A stretch of 64,000 nucleotides of DNA from Pseudomonadota bacterium (GCA_023440825.1 JAEXRL010000030.1:1-64000), one strand, 5' to 3'; shown: positions 49,805 to 59,484, counted from the stretch's first letter. Program-made: numbers and translations. Notes: generated by a model not told the origin, from the sequence alone.

Positions 49805-51004
49805 TTAGGGCAAGTTTTTTGCTTGATAAACCAGGGCTTTGCGGCCAAAGAACCACGCCAGACTGACACAAATAGCTAGTACAGCGGTTAAAGGCAGTGC
49901 CGTCGTGCTGTGCCAAGCACTGACTGCTAGACCTGCCAGGGCACCGGCTAGCATTTGTAATGTGCCCATTAGCGCGGAGGCGGTGCCTAAGCGCTTGCCT
50001 TGAGAGGACAAGGCCAGTGCCGCGGCATTGGGGTTAACAAAGCCTTGGCAAGCCATAAATCCGATCAGAACAAACATGAGGCTGCTCAGTGTGAGCGTGT
50101 TGGTAAGGGTAAGGGCCACGCCAATAAGCACCACAAAAAGCTGGGTTGTTTGTGCAATGGCCAATAAGCGTTCGGGCGCGTGGCGCTGCAATAGATAGGC
50201 ATTTACTTGTGAGGTGAATATCAGAGCAGCCGCGTTGACGCCAAAATAAAAACCAAAGTAATTAGGATTAACTTGCAAGAGCTCAATAAAGACACGAGGT
50301 GAGCCGGCAATGTATGCAAACATGCCTGCCGAGGCGATGCCTCCAGCCAGGGAGAAATAAATAAAGCCTCGATGTTTGTAGAGACCAAGATAATTTCTGG
50401 CAATATGGCTAGGCCTGAGTGGCTGCGCTCGCTCTTTGGGCATGGACTCTTGTAGTGTGAAAACTGTAGCCAGCAATAGCAGGCCGCCAGCGGCAACCAT
50501 GAGATTAAAAATGCCGCGCCAACTGCTCAGGTTAAGTAGTTGTGCCCCGATTAGCGGGGCGAGTATGGGCATGACGCCCATGATGAGCATCAGCATGGAC
50601 ATGGCTCGTGCAGACTCTCTGGTGTTTAGGCGATCTCGTATGACGGCACGTGGTACTGCCATACCGGCGGCGCCACCAAAGGCCTGGATGATGCGCCAAA
50701 GACTGAGTTGCTCGATGCTTTGAGCCTGGGCACACATTAAGGAGGCAATGGTGAATATGCTGAGACCCAGGATTAAAGGGGGTTTGCGACCGAAACGGTC
50801 GGCGATCGGGCCGTAAAAAAGCTGTGCCAGCGCCAAGCCCAGCAGATAGCTGGCCAAGGTGCGCTCAACCAGTCCCGAGTTTGTATTTAAACCGTCTGCA
50901 ATGGCTGAGAAAGCCGGTAAATACATATCTATTGCTAGGGGGCCAATAGCCGTGAGTAGCCCCAGAAGAATTAACCAGCGGGGAAAGGCGGAGGGTGACG
51001 ACAT
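49805..51004 (-). CDS. Bcr/CflA-family multidrug efflux MFS transporter
   Basis: A 399-residue transporter with 12 helices. Early motifs TAIGPLAIDMYLPAFSAIADGL and FYGPIADRFGRKPPLILGLSIF, plus FGGAAGMAVPRAVIRDR, are characteristic of the Bcr/CflA (DHA1) subfamily, which exports bicyclomycin, sulfonamides or chloramphenicol in relatives. It is alone between the rpmBG region and a cyclopropane synthase gene on the other strand. Actual substrate unknown. Confidence 0.88.
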   Translation of the reverse strand: MSSPSAFPRWLILLGLLTAIGPLAIDMYLPAFSAIADGLNTNSGLVERTLASYLLGLALAQLFYGPIADRFGRKPPLILGLSIFTIASLMCAQAQSIEQLSLWRIIQAFGGAAGMAVPRAVIRDRLNTRESARAMSMLMLIMGVMPILAPLIGAQLLNLSSWRGIFNLMVAAGGLLLLATVFTLQESMPKERAQPLRPSHIARNYLGLYKHRGFIYFSLAGGIASAGMFAYIAGSPRVFIELLQVNPNYFGFYFGVNAAALIFTSQVNAYLLQRHAPERLLAIAQTTQLFVVLIGVALTLTNTLTLSSLMFVLIGFMACQGFVNPNAAALALSSQGKRLGTASALMGTLQMLAGALAGLAVSAWHSTTALPLTAVLAICVSLAWFFGRKALVYQAKNLP

Positions 51005-51206
51005 GTTGCTTTTTTGCAGTATTGTTATTTTCAGTATATACCTGAAGGGGGACGTAGAAGATTTTGCGCTGCGATTCGGTGATAAATTAGTTCTCAGCGT
51101 AACCCGTTAATTTTAGCATGGTGAGGTTCAGGGCCTGTTTGCTCTGAATGCTAGTCAAAGAGCACAGGTTTTGATCATCTTTGTTTCGCACACAAGGGAG
51201 GCCAAA

Positions 51207-52460
51207 TTGAGTTCTATAACGTCAGCAGTACACGATAAGCTTGAGCAGTTGTCCGTGCCGACTAAAGTCACATTGCCCAACGGCAATACGGCAGGCCCCA
51301 GCAATGCCCGGGTCCATTTGTACATTAAAGACACTGCTACCTTGGCGCAGTTGGCGGCAGGGCAGTCGGGCTTATTAGGGCAGGCCTACGTAGAGGGGCG
51401 GCTGGACTTTGATGGGTCCATGCGTGACCTGATGCAACTAGCTAGTGATGTTTTGCCAGGTTCGCCGGTGGAGGCTGCGCGGGCGGGCTGGTTAACATCA
51501 CTGATTGCCCATCTGACCTCAGTGTGGCGGCATACTCAAGAAAAAGACGCAGAGCAAATACGTTTTCATTACGACTTATCAGACGAGTTTTATGCTCTGT
51601 GGCTAGATCCTCGTCGTGTGTACTCTTGCGCTTATTATCGTGAGCCTGATATGACTTTGGCGCAAGCTCAAGAAGCTAAGCTTGACCATATTTGCCGTAA
51701 GCTGCGATTACAGCCTGGTGAGCATTTTTTAGACGTGGGTGCAGGTTGGGGTGGTTTGATGCTGTGGGCAGCCCAGCACTACGACGTACACGTGACCGGC
51801 ATCACATTATCGGAGAATCAGCACGCTTATGTGAATCGTCTGATTGAGCAGCACGGTTTGCAGGGGCGAGCGCGTATCAAGCTCATGGACTATCGTGAGC
51901 TTGATGAACAACAGGGCTATGACAAGCTGGCGTCCGTAGGCATGTTTGAGCATGTGGGGCGGGCGCAACTGAGTGCGTATTTCGCTAAGTTGCGTCGTTT
52001 GGTCAAACCCGGTGGTTTAATCCTGAATCATGGTATTACTTCGGGCGGAGTCGATCATGCGCAATTAGGGGCAGGCATGGGGGACTTTATAGAAAAATAT
52101 ATTTTCCCTGGCGGGGAGCTAACGCATATTAGCCATGTGTTGCGACATTTGGCCGAAGGGGGCTTGGAGGGCCTGGATGTGGAAAATCTGCGCCCTCATT
52201 ATGCACGCACCCTATGGGCATGGAGTGATGCGCTGGAGGCCAAATTGCCTGAGGCTGCCGCTACCTTGAATTCTGATCAGGGTATGAAGTCCTTGCGCGC
52301 GTATCGCGTTTATTTAGCAGGTTGCGCTATGGGTTTTGAGCACGGCTGGATTGCTTTGCATCAAGTGCTGGCTGAGGCACAGATGGCAGGGCGTTCGGAC
52401 GAGCTTGATTACCCAACTGACTTGGCCTATCCCTGGAGACGGGATTACATGTATCGCTAA
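51207..52460 (+). CDS. cfa: Cyclopropane-fatty-acyl-phospholipid synthase family protein
   Basis: A 417-residue methyltransferase that adds a methylene group from S-adenosylmethionine to unsaturated acyl chains of membrane lipids, toughening membranes. The SAM loop is HFLDVGAGWGGLMLWAAQ. Also present are IRFHYDLSDEFYALWLDPRR, VTGITLSENQ, and YDKLASVGMFEHVGRA with the catalytic region. The N-terminal lipid-binding domain is about 100 residues. TTG at 51207 is the start chosen, with GGGAGG at 51196-51201 five bases upstream; a frame from 51171 adds 12 improbable residues. It may be this or a closely related methyltransferase of the family. Confidence 0.88.
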   Translation: MSSITSAVHDKLEQLSVPTKVTLPNGNTAGPSNARVHLYIKDTATLAQLAAGQSGLLGQAYVEGRLDFDGSMRDLMQLASDVLPGSPVEAARAGWLTSLIAHLTSVWRHTQEKDAEQIRFHYDLSDEFYALWLDPRRVYSCAYYREPDMTLAQAQEAKLDHICRKLRLQPGEHFLDVGAGWGGLMLWAAQHYDVHVTGITLSENQHAYVNRLIEQHGLQGRARIKLMDYRELDEQQGYDKLASVGMFEHVGRAQLSAYFAKLRRLVKPGGLILNHGITSGGVDHAQLGAGMGDFIEKYIFPGGELTHISHVLRHLAEGGLEGLDVENLRPHYARTLWAWSDALEAKLPEAAATLNSDQGMKSLRAYRVYLAGCAMGFEHGWIALHQVLAEAQMAGRSDELDYPTDLAYPWRRDYMYR

Positions 52461-52508
52461 GCGTACTTAGGCTAGGCCGCCAACTTAGGCGTGGCGGCCT
52501 GGCGCGTG

Positions 52509-53948
52509 TTAGTACGTGTCCGGATCGGGCAGGTTTTTACGCCGTAAGGACTTGGGGTAGTGCTTTAATACACGGATATACCAGAGCAGCAATAACAGAG
52601 CGGACAGGCCAAGGCCTAGGCTGGCCATAAACCACATGCTGCCAGCGCCAGTAGGAATGTCAGGTGAAAGCCAATGCAGAAAAGGATCTAACAGCCCCTT
52701 GCCCTGGCCAAACCCCAACCACCAGCCCCCGGTTAGGCCTAGCCCACTCAGGGCGATGACTTGCAAAAGCATGGGGATGAAGGCGATTTTGTAAGCACGT
52801 AATATATAACTCGCGACGCATTGCAAGGCATCGCAAAAGTGAAACAGCGGCAATAAGGTGAGCAAGCCCAAGGCCATGAGCACGACTTGTGCATCATTGC
52901 TGTAAAGCTGTGCCAAAGGTGTGCGTGCTCCCATGAGCAAGCCCGCTGTTAGGCAGGCACAAACAAATACAATAGCAATGCCATAGTTACCCGTGATACG
53001 AGCGCGGTGTAACTGCCCTGCACCTATCGCTTGCGCCGTAATGGAAGCGGTGGCAACTCCGATGGCCATGGGGATCATGAATGACACGGCAGCAAGGTTG
53101 GCCATGATCTGGTGCCCGCCAGAAACAAACTTGCCTTCGCGAGCCACTAGTAAAGCCATAAAGGTAAAGGCAAAGATTTCGATGAGGTACGAGCCGCCCA
53201 TCGGTATCCCTAGGCGCAGCAGTTCTTTTTGATCGCGCCAACTAGGTCGTTCCATGCGCAATTGGAAGCGCGCATAAAAGGAATCTTTTTTCAGGAGCAG
53301 AATGCCAGCCAGTAGCATAAGCCACGACACGATAGTCGTGGCAATGCCAGAGCCCACTGCACCCATGGCGGGCAAGCCCCAATGTCCGAAAATAAGTAGC
53401 CAATTAAGGAGTGCTTTAAAGGCCACGCTGGCCACATTAATCAGCATGACCATTTTGGGGCGCGATACGGCTGTCCCTAAGGCATAAATGGTACGAAACA
53501 CCAAGGCGGCAGGCAGGGCAAAAATAAGGCTACGTAAATACAACACGATTTTATCGTGCACCTGTATTTCGAGCTCCCCGGAGGCGCTGAGCCAGAGTTC
53601 GGGAAAGAGCAGGGCAATGCTACCGATCAGGGTAAGGAACAAGGCCAGCCAGACTCCTTGCCCCCACATGCGTCCGACCTCCAGGTCGTGGTGGGCGCCA
53701 TAACTTTGAGCCAGTATTGGAATCAAGGCGTGTAGCACCCCCATCAGACCGATAAACACGGTGATGTAGATGGAGACTCCTAGCCCCATCGCTTGTAAGT
53801 CTGCGGCGCTGGCATGGCCCGTCATGGCGGTGTCCAGCACTCCAAAGATAATACTGGCCCAGGATCCTAAAAGGACGGGCCAGGCTTGGTGAAGAATTTT
53901 GCTAGCCTGGCGCCTAGCGATAGGCGGCAACAGCATGGGAAATTGCAT
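52509..53948 (-). CDS. MATE-family multidrug efflux transporter
   Basis: A 479-residue protein with 12 helices of the NorM-like MATE family. The first helix pair shows AWPVLLGSWASIIFGVLDTAMTGHASAADLQAMGLG, and the second half has the symmetric LGIPMGGSYLIEIFAFTFMALLVAREG. These exporters use sodium or proton gradients to expel cationic drugs. It begins 6 bases after the upstream glycosyltransferase gene, so the two may be cotranscribed. Confidence 0.88.
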   Translation of the reverse strand: MQFPMLLPPIARRQASKILHQAWPVLLGSWASIIFGVLDTAMTGHASAADLQAMGLGVSIYITVFIGLMGVLHALIPILAQSYGAHHDLEVGRMWGQGVWLALFLTLIGSIALLFPELWLSASGELEIQVHDKIVLYLRSLIFALPAALVFRTIYALGTAVSRPKMVMLINVASVAFKALLNWLLIFGHWGLPAMGAVGSGIATTIVSWLMLLAGILLLKKDSFYARFQLRMERPSWRDQKELLRLGIPMGGSYLIEIFAFTFMALLVAREGKFVSGGHQIMANLAAVSFMIPMAIGVATASITAQAIGAGQLHRARITGNYGIAIVFVCACLTAGLLMGARTPLAQLYSNDAQVVLMALGLLTLLPLFHFCDALQCVASYILRAYKIAFIPMLLQVIALSGLGLTGGWWLGFGQGKGLLDPFLHWLSPDIPTGAGSMWFMASLGLGLSALLLLLWYIRVLKHYPKSLRRKNLPDPDTY

Positions 53949-53954
53949 AAAACC

Positions 53955-55715
53955 TTAAGGCTTGGGTACGCGTAGTAATAAAAAAGCTTCGTGGCGGTCT
54001 GCGCCTCGTTTGCCTTGCCAGAGTATCTGGCTATCTGGGGCGATGGAAGGGACTTTCTGACTTTGTAGCTCGCGCAGCGATACTTGTTGCAAGACCAGTG
54101 GGCATTGCTGATCAAAGCTTAAGTTGATGCGCTCGAACACTAAAAAAGAGGCACGCTGCCCGGCTCCAACGCTTTCGGCTCGCAGGCATTCGCCTGCAAG
54201 CTGGTGTGTGTTCAGCGCTTGTGCCAGCTCGGCGGATACGCTGCGATAACTGCGTACATAGTCCAGCGAGGGCATCCATAGGGTTACGAGCAGTAGCCAG
54301 GTGGTTATCAGGCCACCTGCTGACAAGACAGATCCACGTAATAAGCCTGCCGGGCGTACACGCAGACGCCAGCGTACGAGTAGCAGCCAGCTCAACGTGC
54401 CCAAAAAGGCAATAAACAGAGCCGGAATGGAGATAAAGCTATCGTAGCCTTGTGTTTGGCGGGCGATATTATGAGCAATTTTGCTTGGCCAGCCGCTTTG
54501 TTGGGCAATCCAGCCCAGCCAGACGGTAGCTGCGGTAAGGGAAAAGCACATAATCGCAAACCAGTCTAAGGCGTTCACAATGCCTCGACGTAAGGTGGGC
54601 AGTGCAAACGCGCCCAGCATGGCACATGGCAGTACGAGCAAGGCATATTCCGGCTCAAAGGCCTGTTTGAGAAAAAACAGGCTTAAAAAGCTGCTTATTA
54701 AAAAGAGCAGAGGCAGCAGCAAATGTGGGGCTTTGACCCACGCGCGCCAATGCCATAGAGCCAATAGCGTCAGTGGCCAGGTAGGCCATAGGAACCAGGC
54801 TAAGTCGCGCAAGGAGCTGATCAGCCCGCTAAAACCGACCCAGCCTATGGATTGGATGTTCCAAAGCCACCATTGCTCAGTCCAATAGGGTCCCAGGCGT
54901 TTAGCGGGTAGCCACCAAGCCATGAAAACCGCCAAAGCCAAGGCTAGGCTAAGGGCTAACCATTTGGCATGACGCTGCAAGGGCTGGACCAAAGCGAAGG
55001 CAGCCACACTGGCCAGTAAAATCGGAACTGCACCGATAAGACCACGTGTAAGAAAGCTAAGTCCTAAGGTAATACCAAGCAGTACTGCGCCCGAGCCAGG
55101 GCGTTGAAATATGCGCACCAAGCTATAAAGTGCGACGGCCTGCAGGGCGATCAGGGCAGGCACCTCAGAGGTTTCGTGCATGCGCCATATGATGCCCACT
55201 GTGGCCAGTGTCAGAAGCAGGGTGGCGTCTGCAATCATACGGCCGTAGTCCGTGACCGAGGGCTCGCCACCGAAAGGGAGTGCCAGGGGCTGAGCTTCAG
55301 GGCGTCGACCTAACCAGTATGCGGCTCGCCACACGCCTATACACAGCAGGGCAAACCAGATCAGGTTAGGAAAGCGCGAAGCGATCATCGTCGCGTTCAG
55401 CTCGTTGGTGAATAGCCCTAGTGCGGGGGCCAGCACGCTAATACTGATGCTCCCGGCCCATGTAATAAAAGGACCGGCTTCGGCGTAGGCTAAATTACCC
55501 ACTTGTGGCAGGAGCCAGGTTTTCAGCGTTCCCGACTCGAGTGCCGTGATCATGGTGGCTAAGCCAACTACGTCATCGGTTTTCCAGGGATCGCGAAAAA
55601 ACAGACCCGCGAAAATATAAATCAAGCCAACCAGAATGAGAATCTGGCGAGGAAGCTTGACTGCGGCAGGTGCGGTGAGCCTGGCGGGAGTGGAAAATAA
55701 GGTGTTTGGAGGCAC
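53955..55715 (-). CDS. ArnT/PMT-like membrane glycosyltransferase
   Basis: A 586-residue protein with about 12 membrane helices and GT39/ArnT-like features: an N-terminal DPWKTDDVVGLATM stretch in the first periplasmic loop with an acidic DD near the expected catalytic site, and LTLGLSFLTRGLIGAVPILL-like helices later. Family members transfer a sugar from a lipid carrier to lipid A or protein. Acceptor and sugar are unknown. It is directly upstream of the MATE gene. The long poorly conserved C-terminal domain (about 440-586) fits the periplasmic part. Confidence 0.7.
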   Translation of the reverse strand: MPPNTLFSTPARLTAPAAVKLPRQILILVGLIYIFAGLFFRDPWKTDDVVGLATMITALESGTLKTWLLPQVGNLAYAEAGPFITWAGSISISVLAPALGLFTNELNATMIASRFPNLIWFALLCIGVWRAAYWLGRRPEAQPLALPFGGEPSVTDYGRMIADATLLLTLATVGIIWRMHETSEVPALIALQAVALYSLVRIFQRPGSGAVLLGITLGLSFLTRGLIGAVPILLASVAAFALVQPLQRHAKWLALSLALALAVFMAWWLPAKRLGPYWTEQWWLWNIQSIGWVGFSGLISSLRDLAWFLWPTWPLTLLALWHWRAWVKAPHLLLPLLFLISSFLSLFFLKQAFEPEYALLVLPCAMLGAFALPTLRRGIVNALDWFAIMCFSLTAATVWLGWIAQQSGWPSKIAHNIARQTQGYDSFISIPALFIAFLGTLSWLLLVRWRLRVRPAGLLRGSVLSAGGLITTWLLLVTLWMPSLDYVRSYRSVSAELAQALNTHQLAGECLRAESVGAGQRASFLVFERINLSFDQQCPLVLQQVSLRELQSQKVPSIAPDSQILWQGKRGADRHEAFLLLRVPKP

Positions 55716-55856
55716 GGGTAGGACAAAAAGGCTGAAAACAGCTCTATCTTAAAGCAAATGTCTAGCGCTGCCAGTTTAACCTGGCATGTGTAAACAAGTA
55801 TGTATGGCGTGCACGTTCTTTAGCACGCGAGATCTATCAGGCTTGAGTGACAGACG

Positions 55857-55880
55857 AAAAAAAAGCGGCTTGCAGCCGCC
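55857..55880 (-). terminator. Terminator of rpmE2
   Basis: On the minus strand GCGGCT (55879-55874) pairs with AGCCGC (55870-55865), then a run of eight T residues to 55857. It follows the rpmE2 stop by 23 bases. Confidence 0.8.
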
Positions 55881-55902
55881 TTCATGTCGAGCGAGCGAGG
55901 TA

Positions 55903-56169
55903 TTATTCGCCGCGACGAACAGTACCTGCAGTGCGTGCAAAGCGGGCACGGAATTTTTCCACACGGCCTGTCTCAACAATACGTGTTTGAGCGCCAGTGT
56001 AAAAAGGGTGCGACTCGGAAGTAACATCACATTTGAACAGCGGGTATGTCACACCGTCTTTTTCGATGGTTTCGCGAGTTTGTACTGTGGAGCGAGTGAT
56101 AAAGCTATTGCCAGTTTGCTGGTCCAAAAATACCACGTCGCGGTATTCGGGGTGTATGCCTGCTTTCAT
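55903..56169 (-). CDS. rpmE2: 50S ribosomal protein L31, type B (zinc-independent)
   Basis: An 88-residue L31 of the cysteine-poor type B: MKAGIHPEYRDVVFLDQQTG, FITRSTVQTRETIEKDGVTYP and SHPFYTGAQTRIVETGRVEKF. It lacks the CXXC pairs that bind zinc in type A. The long upstream frame to 56277 is not translated; ATG at 56169 has CAGGA before it and the normal start. With the zinc-free L33 it would let ribosomes do without zinc. Confidence 0.93.
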   Translation of the reverse strand: MKAGIHPEYRDVVFLDQQTGNSFITRSTVQTRETIEKDGVTYPLFKCDVTSESHPFYTGAQTRIVETGRVEKFRARFARTAGTVRRGE

Positions 56170-56384
56170 GATAGATTCCTGTAACTTGAAATAAGGATCG
56201 CCAACAGAAGGGCGCATGGGGCGCAAAATTAAAAATGTGCGTCTGCCACGTATCCGGTTAACAGGCAATTTTAGCATCGAGTCTATTGTTTACCAAGAAA
56301 AAATAGCTACTTAGTCGCCACTTTACGATAAAGTGCTGTTTTTTTACCCCACCGCCTTGCTCATAAGCAAGGGGGCTGGAAGTT

Positions 56385-57056
56385 TTATAGCTGAGCGTGT
56401 TCGGCCATGGAGTAGGCATGCTGCCGTGTAATGATTAGGTGATCGAGTAGTTGAACATCTATGAGTGCCAAAGCTTGCTTGAGGTGTTGGGTAAGCCTGA
56501 GGTCTGCCTGACTGGGTGTGCAGGCTCCCGAGGGGTGGTTGTGCGCCAAAATAATGGCGGCGGCATGATGTTTGAGCGCTGCTTTGACAATTTCACGTGG
56601 ATAAACTGAAGCTTGATTAAGCGTGCCGCGAGCAACTTCTTCGGTTGCGATCAGTTGAAATTGGGTATCCAGATACAGCGCTAGGCAGTGCTCTATGGCT
56701 AAGGAGCCCAAATGAGCAAGACAATAGCGCTTCACCAGCTCAGGGCGGTTGAGCAAGACCTTGTCTTCCAGAGCCTCAAGGGTGTTGCGTCGGTGTAATT
56801 CAGCGATGGCAAGGATCTCACAGCATTTGGCGGCTCCAATACCAGGCACGCTCATCAGAGTGCGGGTATCCGCGGTGAATACGCCATGCAAGCCTTGGCA
56901 ACGATCCAGCAAACGCTGACCTAATTGCACGGCATTGCAGCCAGGTAGGCCGGTGCGTAGGACTATGCCTAGGAGTTCTGCTGTGGTGAGCACAGACGCA
57001 GTGTGTTTCAGGAGTCGCTCGCGTGGACGCGCTTCGTGGGGGGATCGGGCAGACAT
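56385..57056 (-). CDS. radC: RadC-family JAB-domain protein
   Basis: A 223-residue protein with an N-terminal helix-hairpin-helix (SVPGIGAAKCCEILAIAEL at about 69-87) and a C-terminal JAMM metalloprotease-like domain with H172, H174 and D185 in AHNHPSGACTPSQADLRL. The usual annotation is DNA repair protein RadC, but a repair role has not held up in E. coli. It is divergent from fkpB with about 50 bases between the starts. Confidence 0.9.
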   Translation of the reverse strand: MSARSPHEARPRERLLKHTASVLTTAELLGIVLRTGLPGCNAVQLGQRLLDRCQGLHGVFTADTRTLMSVPGIGAAKCCEILAIAELHRRNTLEALEDKVLLNRPELVKRYCLAHLGSLAIEHCLALYLDTQFQLIATEEVARGTLNQASVYPREIVKAALKHHAAAIILAHNHPSGACTPSQADLRLTQHLKQALALIDVQLLDHLIITRQHAYSMAEHAQL

Positions 57057-57107
57057 GGGCTAATCTGGCGTAAAATAGTGATTAACGATTATTTATGGTG
57101 ATTGATT

Positions 57108-57584
57108 TTGAACGCGCCCACTAGCTCAGAGCAGGTTATTGTCCGTCCGGATTCTTACCTGACCGTACACTACCGCATTGAAATTTTGACTGGCCCAGCT
57201 GCAGGTTCAGTCTTTGTTGATACCTTTAACGAACGGCCAGCAACCTTGCAGTTGGGGGTGGGGCAGTGGTCACCTGGCATGGAAGAGCCCTTGCTAAATC
57301 GCACCGAGCAAGAGCAATTCGAATATGTCTTGCCGTGTGAGCAGGCTTATGGTGCCCGCAACCCCGATTTATTGCAGCGCGTGACGCGTGCGGCGCTGGC
57401 ACAACACGCTCCCGAAGGCGAGCAGTTCGAGGCCGGGGAAATGATCGAGTTTCATACTCCTGATGGTGGGCGTTATTCAGGCGTTTTGAAAGAATTAACG
57501 GAACACTCTGCCTTGCTTGATTTTAACCACCCTCTTGCCGGGGCGGATCTGAAGGTAGAGGTTTATATTTTAGGGATTTTGTAA
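57108..57584 (+). CDS. fkpB: FKBP-type peptidyl-prolyl isomerase (SlpA/FkpB)
   Basis: A 158-residue SlyD-like FKBP that isomerises proline bonds and acts as a chaperone. Typical segments are SYLTVHYRIE, LQLGVGQWSPGMEEPLL and the insert-in-flap loop with FEYVLPCEQAYGARN. No ATG is in frame near the N-terminus. TTG at 57108 has GGTGA at 57097-57101 six bases away, while the TTG at 57102 would leave no spacing. It overlaps ispH by one base (TAATG), the conserved fkpB-ispH pair. Confidence 0.88.
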   Translation: MNAPTSSEQVIVRPDSYLTVHYRIEILTGPAAGSVFVDTFNERPATLQLGVGQWSPGMEEPLLNRTEQEQFEYVLPCEQAYGARNPDLLQRVTRAALAQHAPEGEQFEAGEMIEFHTPDGGRYSGVLKELTEHSALLDFNHPLAGADLKVEVYILGIL

Positions 57585-58552
57585 TGTCTCAAGTTGAAAC
57601 GGTAGCGTTGGCCGAAGTCGTCTTGGCTCAACCTCGTGGCTTCTGTGCTGGGGTAGATCGTGCGATTGACATCGTAGAGCGCGCCCTGGAATTACACGGT
57701 GCCCCCATTTATGTACGCCACGAGATTGTCCACAATCGCTATGTGGTAGAAGATCTGCGTAATAAAGGCGCTATTTTTATTGCCCAGCTTGATCAAGCAC
57801 CCACAGGTGCAATTGTGGTGTTTTCGGCTCATGGCGTCTCGCAGGAAGTGCGTAAAGATGCGGAGCAGCGTGGTTTGCGTGTCTTTGACGCTACCTGCCC
57901 GCTGGTGACAAAAGTACACGTTGAAGTAACGCGCATGCGCGCAGATGGGCGTGAGATCATCATGATTGGTCATCAGGGGCACCCAGAGGTGGAAGGCACC
58001 TTGGGGCAGGCAGAAGGTGGCATGTATCTGGTGGAAACGCCTGAGGACGTTGCCAAGCTAGAGGTACAAAATCCGGATAAGCTCGCTTTTGTTACGCAAA
58101 CTACTTTATCGGTGGATGATGCGCAACTGGTGGCTGACGCATTACGCACGCGCTTTCCTGCTATTGTTGAGCCCAAGAAAAGTGATATTTGTTACGCTAC
58201 CCAGAATCGTCAGGACGCCGTGAAGTTTATGGCTCCGCAGTGTGATTTGGTGTTAGTGGTAGGTAGCCCAAACAGTTCCAACTCCAATCGCTTGCGCGAG
58301 GTTGCCGAGCGTAAAGGAGCAGAAGCGTATTTGCTGGACAGCCCTGATCAAGTGGATCCCAATTGGTTGAAAGGGAAAAAACGCATTGGCGTTACCGCGG
58401 GAGCCTCAGCGCCTGAAGTCTTGGTGGAGCAGGTAATTCAGCGACTCAAAGAGCTAGGTGTAGGGCGTGTACGGGCACTGGAAGGCGTAGAAGAAACCAT
58501 TGCTTTCCCATTGCCGCGTGAGTTGTCGCGAAAAATTGAAGCAGTGAAATAA
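57584..58552 (+). CDS. ispH: 4-hydroxy-3-methylbut-2-enyl diphosphate reductase
   Basis: A 322-residue iron-sulfur enzyme, the last step of the non-mevalonate isoprenoid pathway, giving isopentenyl and dimethylallyl diphosphate. The three cluster cysteines are C21 in QPRGFCAGVDRA, C105 in FDATCPLVTKVH and C203 in KKSDICYATQNRQ. Substrate histidines lie in VRHEIVHNRYVV and IGHQGHPEVEGT. The C-terminal TAGASAPEVLVEQVIQ is normal. It is coupled to fkpB upstream. Confidence 0.96.
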   Translation: MSQVETVALAEVVLAQPRGFCAGVDRAIDIVERALELHGAPIYVRHEIVHNRYVVEDLRNKGAIFIAQLDQAPTGAIVVFSAHGVSQEVRKDAEQRGLRVFDATCPLVTKVHVEVTRMRADGREIIMIGHQGHPEVEGTLGQAEGGMYLVETPEDVAKLEVQNPDKLAFVTQTTLSVDDAQLVADALRTRFPAIVEPKKSDICYATQNRQDAVKFMAPQCDLVLVVGSPNSSNSNRLREVAERKGAEAYLLDSPDQVDPNWLKGKKRIGVTAGASAPEVLVEQVIQRLKELGVGRVRALEGVEETIAFPLPRELSRKIEAVK

Positions 58553-58591
58553 TAAGCAAACCAGGGTGTGATCCTGGGAAGTGGGGGAGAT

Positions 58592-59464
58592 ATGAAACTG
58601 GGTTTTTGCGGTTTGGGCTTGATGGGGCAGCCCATGGTGGCACGTTTGCTCAAGGCTGGTCATCAGGTATATGTTTGGAATCGTAGCGCCGATAAAGCAG
58701 AAGCGCTCCTGCAGCAAGGCGCACACTGGGTGGCCAGCCCAGCAGAGCTGGCGCAGCAGTGCGAGGTGGTCATGATGTGCGTCTATGACACACAGGCCGT
58801 GCACGAGGTGGTGTTTGGCCAGCAAGGTCTGGCCAGCGTGCCCGGGCAGCTGCGTATTGTTGTGGACCATTCATCTATTATTCCGCAGGCCACTCGTGAC
58901 ATGGCACAACGTCTGTGGGTGGATCGTCAAGCGTATTGGCTGGACGCTCCAGTCTCTGGTGGCACGGTCGGAGCAGAAAATGGCACCTTGGCTATTATGG
59001 TGGGCGGCGAGCCTGACGCCCTGGATCAGGTGCGTGACATTTTAGGGGCTTATGCCAGCCAAGTGACGCATATGGGTAGTAGTGGTGCAGGTCAAATCAG
59101 TAAACTGTGCAACCAGACTATCGTCGCTACCACGCTGAATGCGATTGCTGAGGCGATTAGTCTGGCCCAAGATAATGGCGTTCAGGCAGAGCGTTTAAGC
59201 GAAGCCTTAAAAGGTGGTTGGGCTGACTCGGTCTTGCTGCAGTTATTTGTACCCCGTATGACGCAAGGTACTCAAGAAACCAAGGCTGGCATGGACACCA
59301 TGCTAAAAGACCTTAATACGGTAGCTAACTTGGCGCAGGCCAGTCATACCGCAATGCCGGTGAGCCATGCTGCGCAACAGCAGTATCGTAGCGCCCATCG
59401 ACAAGGACTGGGTGGGCGCGATGTGGCCGAACTGATGCAGGTGCTGGGCGCCGCTAAGCGTTAG
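58592..59464 (+). CDS. Beta-hydroxyacid dehydrogenase (3-hydroxyisobutyrate/tartronate semialdehyde type)
   Basis: A 290-residue NAD(P)-dependent dehydrogenase. The Rossmann start is MKLGFCGLGLMGQPMVARLL with the GxGxxG loop. DAPVSGGTVGAENGTLAIMVGG is the substrate loop, and the catalytic lysine is in GAGQISKLCNQTIVA. The end TAMPVSHAAQQQYRSAHRQGLG fits HIBADH and tartronate semialdehyde reductases. ATG at 58592 follows GGGGGAG. It is 39 bases after ispH. Substrate cannot be assigned by sequence alone; a valine-catabolic role beside mmsA is possible but they are 40 kb apart. Confidence 0.85.
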   Translation: MKLGFCGLGLMGQPMVARLLKAGHQVYVWNRSADKAEALLQQGAHWVASPAELAQQCEVVMMCVYDTQAVHEVVFGQQGLASVPGQLRIVVDHSSIIPQATRDMAQRLWVDRQAYWLDAPVSGGTVGAENGTLAIMVGGEPDALDQVRDILGAYASQVTHMGSSGAGQISKLCNQTIVATTLNAIAEAISLAQDNGVQAERLSEALKGGWADSVLLQLFVPRMTQGTQETKAGMDTMLKDLNTVANLAQASHTAMPVSHAAQQQYRSAHRQGLGGRDVAELMQVLGAAKR

Positions 59465-59484
59465 GCGGGCCGGGGCTAGCGGCT

